This document shows positions 25,912 to 33,860 of a stretch of 64,000 bases of DNA, piece by piece. The position numbers were made by a program, and so were the translations under genes. The notes beneath the pieces were generated by a model. That model was not told the DNA's origin. It worked only from the letters and a program-made list of their open reading frames with translations, and made no database searches. How positions within the stretch are numbered: position 1 is the stretch's first letter; each line of letters starts with the position of its first letter. The DNA is from Methylobacillus flagellatus_A (GTDB lineage: Bacteria > Pseudomonadota > Gammaproteobacteria > Burkholderiales > Methylophilaceae). The stretch lies in assembly GCF_031344055.1 (NCBI RefSeq), contig NZ_JADBEN010000001.1. One strand, given 5' to 3'.

Positions 25912-26598
25912 CTACTGTGCAGAGAAACGATAGCCAACGCCGCGCACTGTCTGGATAAACTCTTCGTGGCCGGATTCGGAAAGGGCGCGGCGCAGGCGGC
26001 GGATATGCACGTCCACCGTCCTGTCCTCCACGAACACGCGGTCGCCCCATACGCGGTCCAGCACCTGGGTGCGCGAATGCACGCGCTCCGGGTTGGACAT
26101 CAAGTAATGCAGCAGGCGGAACTCGGTCGGCCCCAATTCCAATGTCTTGCCATTGCCGGAAACGCGGTGCGTCATCGGGTCCAGGCGCAGGCCGCCGACC
26201 TCGAGCGGGTCATCGGTCATTTGCGGCGCGCGGCGGCGCAGTACGGCCTTGATCCGTGCATTGAGCTCTCGCGGGCTGAAAGGCTTGGTGACATAGTCAT
26301 CCGCCCCGACTTCCAGGCCGCGCACCTTGTCGGCCTCCTCGCCGCGCGCGGTCAGCATGATGATGGGAATCGCCTTGGTCAGCTCGTCACCCTTCAGCTT
26401 GCGTGCGAACTCGATACCGCTCATGCCAGGCAGCATCCAGTCGAGCAGGATCAGGTCAGGCAATGTTTCGCGGATCAGCATCTGTGCCTGCTCCACGCTC
26501 AATGCCCGGACCGGGTTGTGGCCTGCTTGCGTCAGGTTGAGCGCAAGCAATTCCTGGATTGCTGGTTCGTCTTCTACTACCAGAATATTCGCTGGCAT
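25912..26598 (-). CDS. phoB: phosphate regulon response regulator PhoB
   Basis: 228 residues from the ATG at 26598, chosen because AGGA lies 7 bases upstream. A receiver domain with acidic pocket VVEDE, phospho-acceptor Asp53 in LLDWMLPG, and a Lys in VTKPFSPREL precedes an OmpR-type winged helix (LGPTEFRLLHYL, RVWGD, VDVHIRRLR). It activates phosphate-starvation genes at Pho boxes. One such box is seen in its own upstream region (26635-26652), consistent with autoregulation. Confidence 0.94.
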   Translation of the reverse strand: MPANILVVEDEPAIQELLALNLTQAGHNPVRALSVEQAQMLIRETLPDLILLDWMLPGMSGIEFARKLKGDELTKAIPIIMLTARGEEADKVRGLEVGADDYVTKPFSPRELNARIKAVLRRRAPQMTDDPLEVGGLRLDPMTHRVSGNGKTLELGPTEFRLLHYLMSNPERVHSRTQVLDRVWGDRVFVEDRTVDVHIRRLRRALSESGHEEFIQTVRGVGYRFSAQ

Positions 26599-26634
26599 GT
26601 CGTGTTTCCTCACTTGTTGAATGACGAGCAATAT

Positions 26635-26652
26635 ATGACGCTAATATGACAG
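26635..26652 (-). promoter_or_regulatory. Pho box upstream of phoB
   Basis: On the minus strand CTGTCAT-ATTA-GCGTCAT forms two direct 7-base units 11 bases apart. The first is identical to the PhoB consensus half-site CTGTCAT and the second matches 5 of 7. It ends 37 bases before the phoB start codon. The gap is shared with the divergent OFA transporter gene. Confidence 0.65.
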
Positions 26653-26686
26653 ATTGATGAACATGATTAAAGCTGTTCGAGCATTG

Positions 26687-26772
26687 CGGTTTTATTCGAC
26701 TTGTATGATGATTTGTAACAAAATGTTTCTTTTTGTTACTTTGCAAATCAATTCTAAATTCGAATAAAACCG
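26687..26772 (+). promoter_or_regulatory. nested inverted repeats in the leader of the OFA transporter gene
   Basis: Outer arms CGGTTTTATTCG (26687-26698) and CGAATAAAACCG (26761-26772) are a perfect 12-bp match. Inside, GTAACAAAA (26715-26723) and TTTTGTTAC (26731-26739) pair perfectly around a 7-base loop, extended by GATTTG/CAAATC (26710-26715 / 26744-26749). The outer right arm ends in the first base of the GAGG ribosome binding site, 10 bases before the ATG. It could be an RNA switch controlling ribosome access, or paired operators. It matches no riboswitch class I recognise. Confidence 0.55.
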
Positions 26773-26782
26773 AGGGGTGGGC

Positions 26783-28396
26783 ATGGCAGGCTTTTTTTCA
26801 AAGGAACGTATTACGGCAGGGCCGGGTTACAACCGTTGGCTGGTGCCGCCCGCCGCGCTGGCTGTGCATTTGTCGATTGGTATGGCCTACGGTTTCAGCG
26901 TGTTCTGGTTGCCGCTGTCCAAGGCATTGGGGATTTCAGAGCCGCTTGCGTGCGGGGAGGAAGTCAGTTTCTGGATGCGGGCGATCACGACCACCTGCGA
27001 CTGGAAAATCAGCGACCTGGGGTGGATGTATACCTTGTTCTTTGTCTTCCTGGGATCGTCGGCGGCGGTGTTCGGACATTGGCTGGAGCATGCCGGGCCG
27101 CGCAAGGCGGGCGCCGTTGCCGCCGTGTGCTGGGGCGGAGGTCTGCTGATTTCCGCGATCGGGGTGTATACGCACCAGCTCTGGATGATGTGGCTGGGCT
27201 CGGGCGTGATCGGCGGCATCGGCCTCGGGCTGGGGTATATCTCCCCGGTCTCGACCTTGATTAAGTGGTTCCCGGACCGGCGCGGCATGGCGACCGGCAT
27301 GGCGATCATGGGGTTCGGCGGCGGCGCCATGATAGGCGCGCCGCTTGCCAATACGCTCATGAATTATTTTGCCACGGAGACTTCCGTCGGCGTATGGGAA
27401 ACCTTCGCCACCATGGGCGTACTGTACTTTATCGCCATGATGATAGGCTCGCTGGGCTACCGTGTTCCGGCGCATGACTGGAAGCCCGAAGGCTGGACCC
27501 CTCCAGCCAGCAATGGCAAGGCCATGATTACGCCGCACCATGTGCATGTGAACCAGGCGCACAAGACGCCGCAGTTCTGGTTGCTGTGGTGGGTGCTGTG
27601 CCTTAATGTCAGCGCCGGGATCGGGGTGATCGGCATGGCGTCCCCGATGCTGCAGGAGGTGTTTGGCGGAAGGCTGATCGATGTGCCGCTGAAGCTGGCG
27701 GAGCTGAGCGGGGACCAGAAACTGCAGGTGGCGGCCATCGGCGCCGGTTTCGCGGGGCTGCTTTCCTTCTTCAATATCCTGGGGCGCATCGGCTGGGCTT
27801 CCTGCTCGGATTTCCTCGGCCGCAAGCTGACCTATGTGATCTTTTTTGCCTTGGGCTTCGCGCTCTACGTGCTGTCGCCCTGGGCGGGCAGCATAGGGAG
27901 CGTGGCGCTGTTCGCGGGCTTGTTCTGCATTATCCTCACCATGTACGGCGGCGGCTTCTCCACGATTCCGGCATATCTGGCCGACATTTTCGGCACCCAG
28001 CATGTGGGTGCGATTCACGGCAGATTATTGACCGCTTGGGCGACCGCCGGGGTGTTGGGGCCCGTAATTGTGAACTACTTGCGTGATTACCAGCTTGACC
28101 AGGGCGTTCCTGCCGACCATGCCTACAACATGATCATGTACGTGCTGGCGGGCCTGCTGCTGGTCGGCCTGATCTGCAACCTGCTGGTGCGCCCGGTGGC
28201 GGAGAAACACTACATGACCCCGGCCGAGCTGGAGGCGGAAAAGAAGGTCTCGCATGAACAGGCGCAAAAGATGACGCAGGCGGCCGCGCACAAGAGCAAT
28301 GCCGTATTGGCCGTGGCGGTCTGGATCGCGGTCGGCATTCCGATCACATACGGCATCTGGAACACTTTGCAGAAAGCGGTTATCTTGTTCCATTGA
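26783..28396 (+). CDS. OFA-family MFS transporter (oxalate/formate antiporter-like)
   Basis: 537 residues from the ATG at 26783 with GAGG 7 bases upstream. The N-terminal half carries the OFA pattern (YNRWLVPPAALAVHLSIGMA, GYISPVSTLIKWFPDRRGMA, ATGMAIMGFGGGAMIGAPLA), and the C-terminal half has RIGWASCSDFLGRK and GGGFSTIPAYLADIFG. Twelve helices are expected. A thirteenth (about 508-530, VLAVAVWIAVGIPITYGIW) follows a charged linker; it looks like the small accessory peptides encoded beside some OFA transporters, fused here. The substrate is probably a small carboxylate. It is divergent from phoB and preceded by a nested inverted-repeat leader. Confidence 0.87.
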   Translation: MAGFFSKERITAGPGYNRWLVPPAALAVHLSIGMAYGFSVFWLPLSKALGISEPLACGEEVSFWMRAITTTCDWKISDLGWMYTLFFVFLGSSAAVFGHWLEHAGPRKAGAVAAVCWGGGLLISAIGVYTHQLWMMWLGSGVIGGIGLGLGYISPVSTLIKWFPDRRGMATGMAIMGFGGGAMIGAPLANTLMNYFATETSVGVWETFATMGVLYFIAMMIGSLGYRVPAHDWKPEGWTPPASNGKAMITPHHVHVNQAHKTPQFWLLWWVLCLNVSAGIGVIGMASPMLQEVFGGRLIDVPLKLAELSGDQKLQVAAIGAGFAGLLSFFNILGRIGWASCSDFLGRKLTYVIFFALGFALYVLSPWAGSIGSVALFAGLFCIILTMYGGGFSTIPAYLADIFGTQHVGAIHGRLLTAWATAGVLGPVIVNYLRDYQLDQGVPADHAYNMIMYVLAGLLLVGLICNLLVRPVAEKHYMTPAELEAEKKVSHEQAQKMTQAAAHKSNAVLAVAVWIAVGIPITYGIWNTLQKAVILFH

Positions 28397-28416
28397 TCTT
28401 GCCATTGGAAATTGTT

Positions 28417-29010
28417 GTGACTGATCTCTGTCGTTGCGGGTGGGCCAAGGGGGCGCTGGATGTCGTTTATCATGATACGGAGTGGGGCGTGCCCGTGCAT
28501 GACGACAGGCTGCTGTTCGAGTTCCTCGTGCTCGAAGGCGCACAGGCCGGGTTGAGCTGGAGTACAGTGCTGAAGAAGCGGGAACATTACCGCAAGGTGT
28601 TCGACCAGTTCGATATCGCCAGAATCGCGGCCTACGATGCGGACAAGGTGGAGGCCTTGCTCGCGGACCCGGGCATCATCCGCAACCGCCTCAAGGTGCA
28701 TGCCGCCATCGGCAATGCCCGCGCAACATTGGAGGTGCAGGCGAAATACGGTAGCCTGGACGCCTTCCTCTGGCAGTTCGTGCAGGGCGAGCCCCAGGTC
28801 AACCATCGGCTTAGCCTGGCGGATGTGCCTGCCAGGACCGAGATATCCGACCAGATGTCCAAGACTTTGCTGAAGCACGGCTTCAAGTTTGTCGGCTCCA
28901 CCATCTGCTACGCCTTCATGCAGGCAGTCGGCATGGTGAACGATCACGTCGTGGATTGTTTTCGCCATGCCGAACTGCTGTCCGGCTCTAAGTCTCCCCT
29001 GGCGTGTTAA
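28417..29010 (+). CDS. tag: DNA-3-methyladenine glycosylase I
   Basis: 197 residues from a GTG at 28417, with GGA about 8 bases upstream; an in-frame TTG at 28393 is less likely. Tag signatures are CRCGWAKG, YHDTEWGVPVHDD, FEFLVLEGAQAGLSW, the helix-hairpin region and GFKFVGSTICYAFMQAVGMVNDH. The conserved Cys/His residues bind structural zinc. The enzyme excises 3-methyladenine from alkylated DNA. It follows the OFA transporter gene by 20 bases. Confidence 0.93.
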   Translation: MTDLCRCGWAKGALDVVYHDTEWGVPVHDDRLLFEFLVLEGAQAGLSWSTVLKKREHYRKVFDQFDIARIAAYDADKVEALLADPGIIRNRLKVHAAIGNARATLEVQAKYGSLDAFLWQFVQGEPQVNHRLSLADVPARTEISDQMSKTLLKHGFKFVGSTICYAFMQAVGMVNDHVVDCFRHAELLSGSKSPLAC

Positions 29011-29086
29011 AATGACGGGATTCGCCAGCGGATTGCCTGGCTCATTTCAATAGCGCAGTGCGGCTGCGCCTAGTTCGGACGAAATC

Positions 29087-29536
29087 ATGAAGAAAATCGC
29101 AGTAGATTTGAATGGCAAGGATTTGCGCATCGGCATCGTGCTGTCCCGTTTCAACAGCAACATCGGCGACGGCTTGCTCCAGGCTTGTGTCGAACAGCTG
29201 CAGAAGCTGGGCGTGGCCGATGACGACATCACGCTCGCCACCGTGCCCGGCGCGCTGGAAACGCCAGCCATCCTGTTGCAGATGGCGGACAGCGAGCAGT
29301 TTGACGGCCTGATCGCGCTGGGCGCCATCATCCGTGGCGAGACCTACCATTTCGAGGTGGTTTCCAACGAGTCCGCGCGCGGCATTTCCGATGTGCAGCT
29401 GAGCACCGGCATTCCCGTCGCCAACGCCATCCTCACCACCGAGAACGACGAGCAGGCCGAAGCCCGCATGGCGATCAAGGGTGCCGAGGCTGCGGACGTC
29501 GTGGTTGAAATGATCAACCTGCTGAAGCAACTATGA
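29087..29536 (+). CDS. ribH: 6,7-dimethyl-8-ribityllumazine synthase
   Basis: 149 residues. Motifs are IGIVLSRFNSNIGDGLL, TVPGALETPAILLQMA, ALGAIIRGETYHFEVVSNES (with the catalytic His) and GIPVANAILTTENDEQA. It forms lumazine from the ribityl-pyrimidine and dihydroxybutanone phosphate in riboflavin synthesis. It overlaps nusB by four bases (ATGA), a common ribH-nusB arrangement. No FMN riboswitch is seen in the 76 bases upstream, only a small GCGCAG/CTGCGC hairpin. Confidence 0.96.
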   Translation: MKKIAVDLNGKDLRIGIVLSRFNSNIGDGLLQACVEQLQKLGVADDDITLATVPGALETPAILLQMADSEQFDGLIALGAIIRGETYHFEVVSNESARGISDVQLSTGIPVANAILTTENDEQAEARMAIKGAEAADVVVEMINLLKQL

Positions 29537-30015
29537 GCGATCAAGACAAGAAGCCGCTAGAGGCGAAAAAGCCGGCCCCGAAGGCCGGGCGCAGCCGCCG
29601 CAAGTCGCGCGAGCTGGTGCTCAAGGGCGTCTACCTGGCCTTGATGAACCAGAAGGATGTCTCGGTCATTATCCGCGAGCTGGCCGACGACCCTGATTTC
29701 GACCGCGCGGATTACGAGTATTTCCGCCAATTGCTCGAAGGCGTGGCGGAGAACATCGACGAGCTGGACGCGCGCCTGGTGGGCTCGCTGGATCGCCAGC
29801 TATCCGAGCTCAGCCCGATCGAGCATGCCATCCTTTGCATTGCGGCGTACGAATTGATCCATGACGTGACCATCCCTTACCGCGTCGCCATCAACGAGGG
29901 CGTGGAGCTTGCCAAGCTCTATGGCGGCACTGACGGCCACAAGTATGTCAACGGCGTGCTGGACAAGATCGCGGCGGAAGCCAGGCCCGATGAGTTCCAG
30001 CGAGGCAGGAAGTAG
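29533..30015 (+). CDS. nusB: transcription antitermination factor NusB
   Basis: 160 residues. After a Lys/Arg-rich N-terminal extension (KKPLEAKKPAPKAGRSRRKS), the all-helical NusB fold follows: RELVLKGVYLALMNQ, LSPIEHAILCIAAYELIHD, VPYR-like IPYRVAINEGVELAKLYGG and KYVNGVLDKIA. NusB binds boxA RNA with NusE (S10) in rRNA antitermination. The start overlaps the ribH stop. Confidence 0.95.
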   Translation: MSDQDKKPLEAKKPAPKAGRSRRKSRELVLKGVYLALMNQKDVSVIIRELADDPDFDRADYEYFRQLLEGVAENIDELDARLVGSLDRQLSELSPIEHAILCIAAYELIHDVTIPYRVAINEGVELAKLYGGTDGHKYVNGVLDKIAAEARPDEFQRGRK

Positions 30016-30036
30016 TTTCTCCCGTATTGATGCATG

Positions 30037-30067
30037 AATAGCCAGCCGTTGTGCTGGCTATTTTTTT
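30037..30067 (+). terminator. rho-independent terminator after ribH-nusB
   Basis: AATAGCCAGC (30037-30046) pairs with GCTGGCTATT (30053-30062) around CGTTGT and is followed by T up to 30067. Confidence 0.92.
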
Positions 30068-30237
30068 ATCCGCCGTCATGCTGTGAATTATTCATTGAGG
30101 CGACGAGAGGCTTGTAATCTGGCGCAGGCTTTGTAAAGATTGTGCAGCATAATAACCATAAAAAAACAAAGCAGGCTTGCTGGCTCAGGGGATGAAGGAT
30201 TCAAGGGCGGCAGCCTAGCTGAAAGGGAGCTTTATTC

Positions 30238-30942
30238 ATGGCGAAATTGGTGCTTACGCTGGAAGGCGATTTTCTGGCTGAGTTTCCATTGGACAAGCAG
30301 CGCTTGACCATCGGGCGGCGGCCCAGCTGCGATATCAGGCTGGAAAACCTTGCCATCAGCGGCGAGCATGCCGCCGTGCTGGCAGAGGACGGCGTGTTCT
30401 ATATCGAGGACAACCGCAGCACCAACGGCACCTTGGTGAATGGCCGTGCCATTACCCGGCACCAGCTGCAGGATGGCGACAGGATAGGCCTTGGGCGTCA
30501 CCAGATCGAGTATCTTGAAGAAGACCTTGCCGCCGATCGCGGATTCGAGAAAACGGTGCTGGTCATGCCGGCCATCAGGGAAATGATGGCGGAGGCGGCG
30601 GAAAAGCACGCCGCCGAGGAGCCTGTAGGCCAGCATGCCGATGGGCGGGCGGTGAATGGGGCGGCCGGATTGCAACCTGCCGGGCTCGCCAAGGTCAAAG
30701 TGTTGAACGGCGCCAGCCCTGGGCGGGAGCTGGTAATCAGGAAAACATTGACGACGCTGGGCAAGAGCGGGGTGCAGGTTGCCGTCATCACCAAGCGGCC
30801 GAACGGCTACTTTCTTTCCCATGTCGAGGGCGACGGCCGCCCGATCCTGAATGGCGCTGCGGTAGGGCTGCAGGCGCAACTATTGGCGGATGGCGATATT
30901 ATCGAGCTGGCCGGGGTCAGGATGTTGTTCTCGCTGGCGTAG
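30238..30942 (+). CDS. protein with two FHA domains
   Basis: 234 residues. The N-terminal FHA domain (about 1-95) has the phosphothreonine-binding set: LTIGRRPSCDIRL, ISGEHAAV and NRSTNGTLVNG. A second FHA-like fold (about 150-234) keeps the shape (TLGKSGVQVAVI, ILNGAAVGLQ, LADGDIIELAGVRMLF) but lacks the GR/SxxH residues, so it is probably degenerate. No kinase is nearby. It lies 28 bases before a GAF/HD-GYP gene and is probably co-transcribed with it, suggesting a signalling adaptor. AGGGAG precedes the ATG. Confidence 0.88.
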   Translation: MAKLVLTLEGDFLAEFPLDKQRLTIGRRPSCDIRLENLAISGEHAAVLAEDGVFYIEDNRSTNGTLVNGRAITRHQLQDGDRIGLGRHQIEYLEEDLAADRGFEKTVLVMPAIREMMAEAAEKHAAEEPVGQHADGRAVNGAAGLQPAGLAKVKVLNGASPGRELVIRKTLTTLGKSGVQVAVITKRPNGYFLSHVEGDGRPILNGAAVGLQAQLLADGDIIELAGVRMLFSLA

Positions 30943-30970
30943 TTTTTTGGTCGAACCGGACGGAGGGTAA

Positions 30971-32593
30971 ATGACGGCACGCGGCGCATTGGTCAAGCAG
31001 CTGGAAGACCTGAACGCAATAGGCATTGCCCTGTCTGCCGAGCACGACCACCAGCGGCTGCTGGAAATGATCGTGATGAGTGCCAAGCGCCTGACCAATG
31101 CGGATGCGGGCACCCTTTACAGCGTGACGCAGGACAAGACGCTACGCTTCGAGATCATGCGGACCAGCTCGCTTGGCATCGCCATGGGCGGCACTACCGG
31201 CAATCCCATTCCCTTCCAGCCCCTGCCGCTTTACCTCGCCAGCGGGCAGCCCAATCACCATATGGTGGCGGCGTATGCCGTGCTCAACGATTGCACCGTC
31301 AATATCGAGGATGCCTATTACGCAGAGGGGTTCGACTTTTCCGGTACGCGGCAGTTCGATGCGACGACTGGCTACCGTTCGCGCTCCTTCCTTACCGTGC
31401 CCATGAAGAATCACGAGGGCGAGATCATCGGCGTCCTGCAATTGATCAACGCCAAGGATGCTGCCGGGCAGATCGTGCCTTTTTCCGATTCCAGCCAGCA
31501 ACTGGTGGAATCCCTGGCGTCGCAGGCCGCGGTTGCGCTGACCAACCGCCAGCTGATAGAGGGCTTGCGGAATTTGTTCGAGGCCTTCATCCGCCTGATT
31601 GCCGGGGCGATCGATGCCAAGTCGCCCTATACCGGCGGCCATTGCCGGCGCGTGCCCGAGCTGGCAATGATGCTGGCCGCCGCGGTGAACCGGGCGGCAT
31701 CAGGGCCGCTCAAGGACTTTTACATGAACGGCAAGGAGCTGGACGAGTTGCGGATTGCTGCCTGGCTGCACGACTGCGGCAAGATCGCGACACCCGAATC
31801 CTTGATGGACAAGCCGACCAAGCTGTCCACGATTTTTGACCGTATCGGCCTGCTCGAGCAACGGTTCGCCCTGATGAAAAAACAGGCGGAATGCCGCCTG
31901 CTGCGGCAACAGCTCGATGCGGTCCGCCAGGGGCGCGAGCAAGGGCTGGATGCGCTTGAGCGGCAATATGCCGACTGGATCAGGCAGCTTGACGACGACC
32001 TTGCATTTTTACAACGGGTGAATGTGGGTTCCGAGTCGATGCCGGCTGAGGATCAGGAGCGGGTGAAGAAGATTGCTCAATACCAGTTGGAGGATGAGTC
32101 AGGCAAGACAGTGAATTTCCTCACCGAGGACGAGGTGTACAACCTGACCATCAGTTCCGGCACGTTGACGCCGGAAGAGCGTCAGGTGGTGAACCAGCAT
32201 ATCGTCGTCACCATCGACATGCTGGAATCCCTGCCCTATCCCCCAGGGCTGCAGCGCGTTCCCGAATATGCCGGCGGCCACCATGAGCGCCTCGACGGCC
32301 ATGGCTATCCGCGAGGCCTGACCAAGGAGCAGCTTTCCATTCCGGCGCGCTTGATGTGCATCGCCGATATCTTCGAAGCATTGACTTCCGGCGACCGGCC
32401 TTACAAGAAGGCCAAGACCTTGTCAGAGGCATTGCATATATTGGGTGAAATGAAGCTGGACCAGCATATCGATCCCGACTTATTCGATATCTTCATCCGG
32501 GAGAAGGTCTACTTGCACTATGCCAGGCGCTACCTGCAACCCGGGCAAATCGACGCAGTGGATGAGGCGGCGATACCGGGCTATGCCCCGTGA
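30971..32593 (+). CDS. GAF - HD-GYP protein, probable cyclic-di-GMP phosphodiesterase
   Basis: 540 residues. A GAF domain (about 25-195) precedes an HD-GYP domain starting at about 215 (TGGHCRRVPELAMML), with the HD pair at 267-268 (AWLHDCGKIATPE) and HHERLDGHGYPRG at 437-449. Between MDKPTKL (about 281-287) and LTPEERQVVNQH (about 400) a charged, coiled-coil-like stretch of roughly 115 residues is inserted where most HD-GYP domains have a short turn. HD-GYP enzymes cleave cyclic di-GMP to GMP or pGpG. AGGG stands before the ATG. It follows the FHA gene. Confidence 0.88.
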   Translation: MTARGALVKQLEDLNAIGIALSAEHDHQRLLEMIVMSAKRLTNADAGTLYSVTQDKTLRFEIMRTSSLGIAMGGTTGNPIPFQPLPLYLASGQPNHHMVAAYAVLNDCTVNIEDAYYAEGFDFSGTRQFDATTGYRSRSFLTVPMKNHEGEIIGVLQLINAKDAAGQIVPFSDSSQQLVESLASQAAVALTNRQLIEGLRNLFEAFIRLIAGAIDAKSPYTGGHCRRVPELAMMLAAAVNRAASGPLKDFYMNGKELDELRIAAWLHDCGKIATPESLMDKPTKLSTIFDRIGLLEQRFALMKKQAECRLLRQQLDAVRQGREQGLDALERQYADWIRQLDDDLAFLQRVNVGSESMPAEDQERVKKIAQYQLEDESGKTVNFLTEDEVYNLTISSGTLTPEERQVVNQHIVVTIDMLESLPYPPGLQRVPEYAGGHHERLDGHGYPRGLTKEQLSIPARLMCIADIFEALTSGDRPYKKAKTLSEALHILGEMKLDQHIDPDLFDIFIREKVYLHYARRYLQPGQIDAVDEAAIPGYAP

Positions 32594-32613
32594 TGGATCA
32601 TCACGTCAACTTG

Positions 32614-33360
32614 TTACGGCAATTGCTGGTTGCGTACGCCTTGCCGGTCTACAACCAGGCAGCTGCCCTGTTCGTACCAGTCGCCGAGCACCCAGCGGTC
32701 CACCCTGCGGCCGTCCACTTCCAGGGGATGCAATGCGGGGCGATGCGTGTGCCCGTGGATGAATAGTTCCGGGTAATCGTACTCGCGCAGCAATGCGGCG
32801 ACTGCCTCTGCATTCACATCCATGATGCTTTCCTGCTTGCCGGACTTCTCCTGCTCGCTGCGTTGGCGCAGTGCCTTGATCTGGTCCTTGCGCTCACTGA
32901 GCGGCTGTTGCAGGAAGTTCTCCTGCCAGGCAGGGGAGCGTACCTGGCGGCGGAAAGCCTGGTACGCGACGTCATCGGTGCAGAGCGCATCGCCATGGCT
33001 CAACAATGCGCGTTTGCCGTACAGCGTGACGAGTGTCGGGTCGGGCAGCAATGTCAGCCCGGCTGCGGCGGCAAATGCCTTGCCAATCAGGAAATCCCGG
33101 TTGCCGTGCATGAAGTAGAGCTGGGTGCCTTGCTCGGATAATGTACGCAATGCCTGGATGATGGGCTGGTGCTGGGCAAGGTCGTCGTCGCCGGCCCAAT
33201 ATTCGAAAAAATCGCCCAGGATGTAAAGCGCCTCAGCCTGGCTAGCCTGCTGCTGCAGGAAGCCAAGAAACTGGGCGGTAATGGCGGGTCTGGAATCGCA
33301 CAGGTGCAGGTCGGAAATCAACAGGCTGAACGCCGTTTTCTCCTGACCTGCATATCCCAT
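32614..33360 (-). CDS. lpxH: UDP-2,3-diacylglucosamine diphosphatase LpxH
   Basis: 248 residues. A calcineurin-like phosphoesterase with LISDLHLCD, YILGDFFEYWAGDDD, FMHGNRDFLIG, LSHGDALCTDD and FIHGHTHRPA, the ligands of the two-manganese centre of LpxH. It forms lipid X from UDP-2,3-diacylglucosamine in lipid A synthesis at the inner membrane. It lies 8 bases downstream of ppiB on the same strand and is convergent with the HD-GYP gene. Confidence 0.94.
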   Translation of the reverse strand: MGYAGQEKTAFSLLISDLHLCDSRPAITAQFLGFLQQQASQAEALYILGDFFEYWAGDDDLAQHQPIIQALRTLSEQGTQLYFMHGNRDFLIGKAFAAAAGLTLLPDPTLVTLYGKRALLSHGDALCTDDVAYQAFRRQVRSPAWQENFLQQPLSERKDQIKALRQRSEQEKSGKQESIMDVNAEAVAALLREYDYPELFIHGHTHRPALHPLEVDGRRVDRWVLGDWYEQGSCLVVDRQGVRNQQLP

Positions 33361-33368
33361 GCTGGTGC

Positions 33369-33860
33369 TTAAACGATTTCGGCGCGTTCGATGACCACAG
33401 GCTCCAGAGGGACGTCCTGGTGGCCGTTCTTGCTGCCGGTCTTGACCTTCTTGATCTGGTCGACGACTTCCGTGCCGGCTGTCACTTTGCCGAACACGGC
33501 ATAGCCCCAGCCTTGGGAGGTTGGCGCGGTGAAGTTGAGGAAGTCGTTGTCGGATACGTTGATGAAGAACTGGCTGCTGGCAGAGTCCGGGGCAGGGGTA
33601 CGTGCCATGGCGATGGTGTAGGTCTTGTTCTGCAGGCCGTTGTTGGCTTCATTCTTGATTGCCGCATTGGTCGGCTTCTGCTGCATGTCCGGGGTGAAGC
33701 CGCCGCCCTGGATCATGAAGCCGTCAATCACGCGATGGAAGATGGTGTTGTCGTAAAAGCCGTCTTTTACGTACTGGATGAAGTTGGCAGCGGTAATCGG
33801 CGCTTTTTCCTCATCGAGTTCCAGGGTGATTTCACCGAAATTGGTATGTAGCTTGATCAA
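33369..33860 (-). CDS. ppiB: cytoplasmic peptidyl-prolyl cis-trans isomerase (cyclophilin B)
   Basis: 163 residues, no signal peptide. Cyclophilin motifs are FHRVIDGFMIQGGGF (with the catalytic Arg), MARTPAPDSASSQFFIN and YAVFGKVTAGTEVVD. The start codon overlaps the stop of the secreted paralogue upstream by four bases (ATGA). The two share about half their residues by eye. Confidence 0.94.
   Translation of the reverse strand: MIKLHTNFGEITLELDEEKAPITAANFIQYVKDGFYDNTIFHRVIDGFMIQGGGFTPDMQQKPTNAAIKNEANNGLQNKTYTIAMARTPAPDSASSQFFINVSDNDFLNFTAPTSQGWGYAVFGKVTAGTEVVDQIKKVKTGSKNGHQDVPLEPVVIERAEIV

Noticed and set aside
29053..29069. Hairpin GCGCAG/CTGCGC before ribH, considered as an FMN riboswitch or terminator
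   Set aside because: Far too short for an FMN riboswitch and not followed by a T run.
30118..30133. Sigma-54-like TGGCGC-N4-TTTGT sequence before the FHA gene
   Set aside because: The essential GC of the -12 element is GT here and no enhancer-binding activator is nearby.
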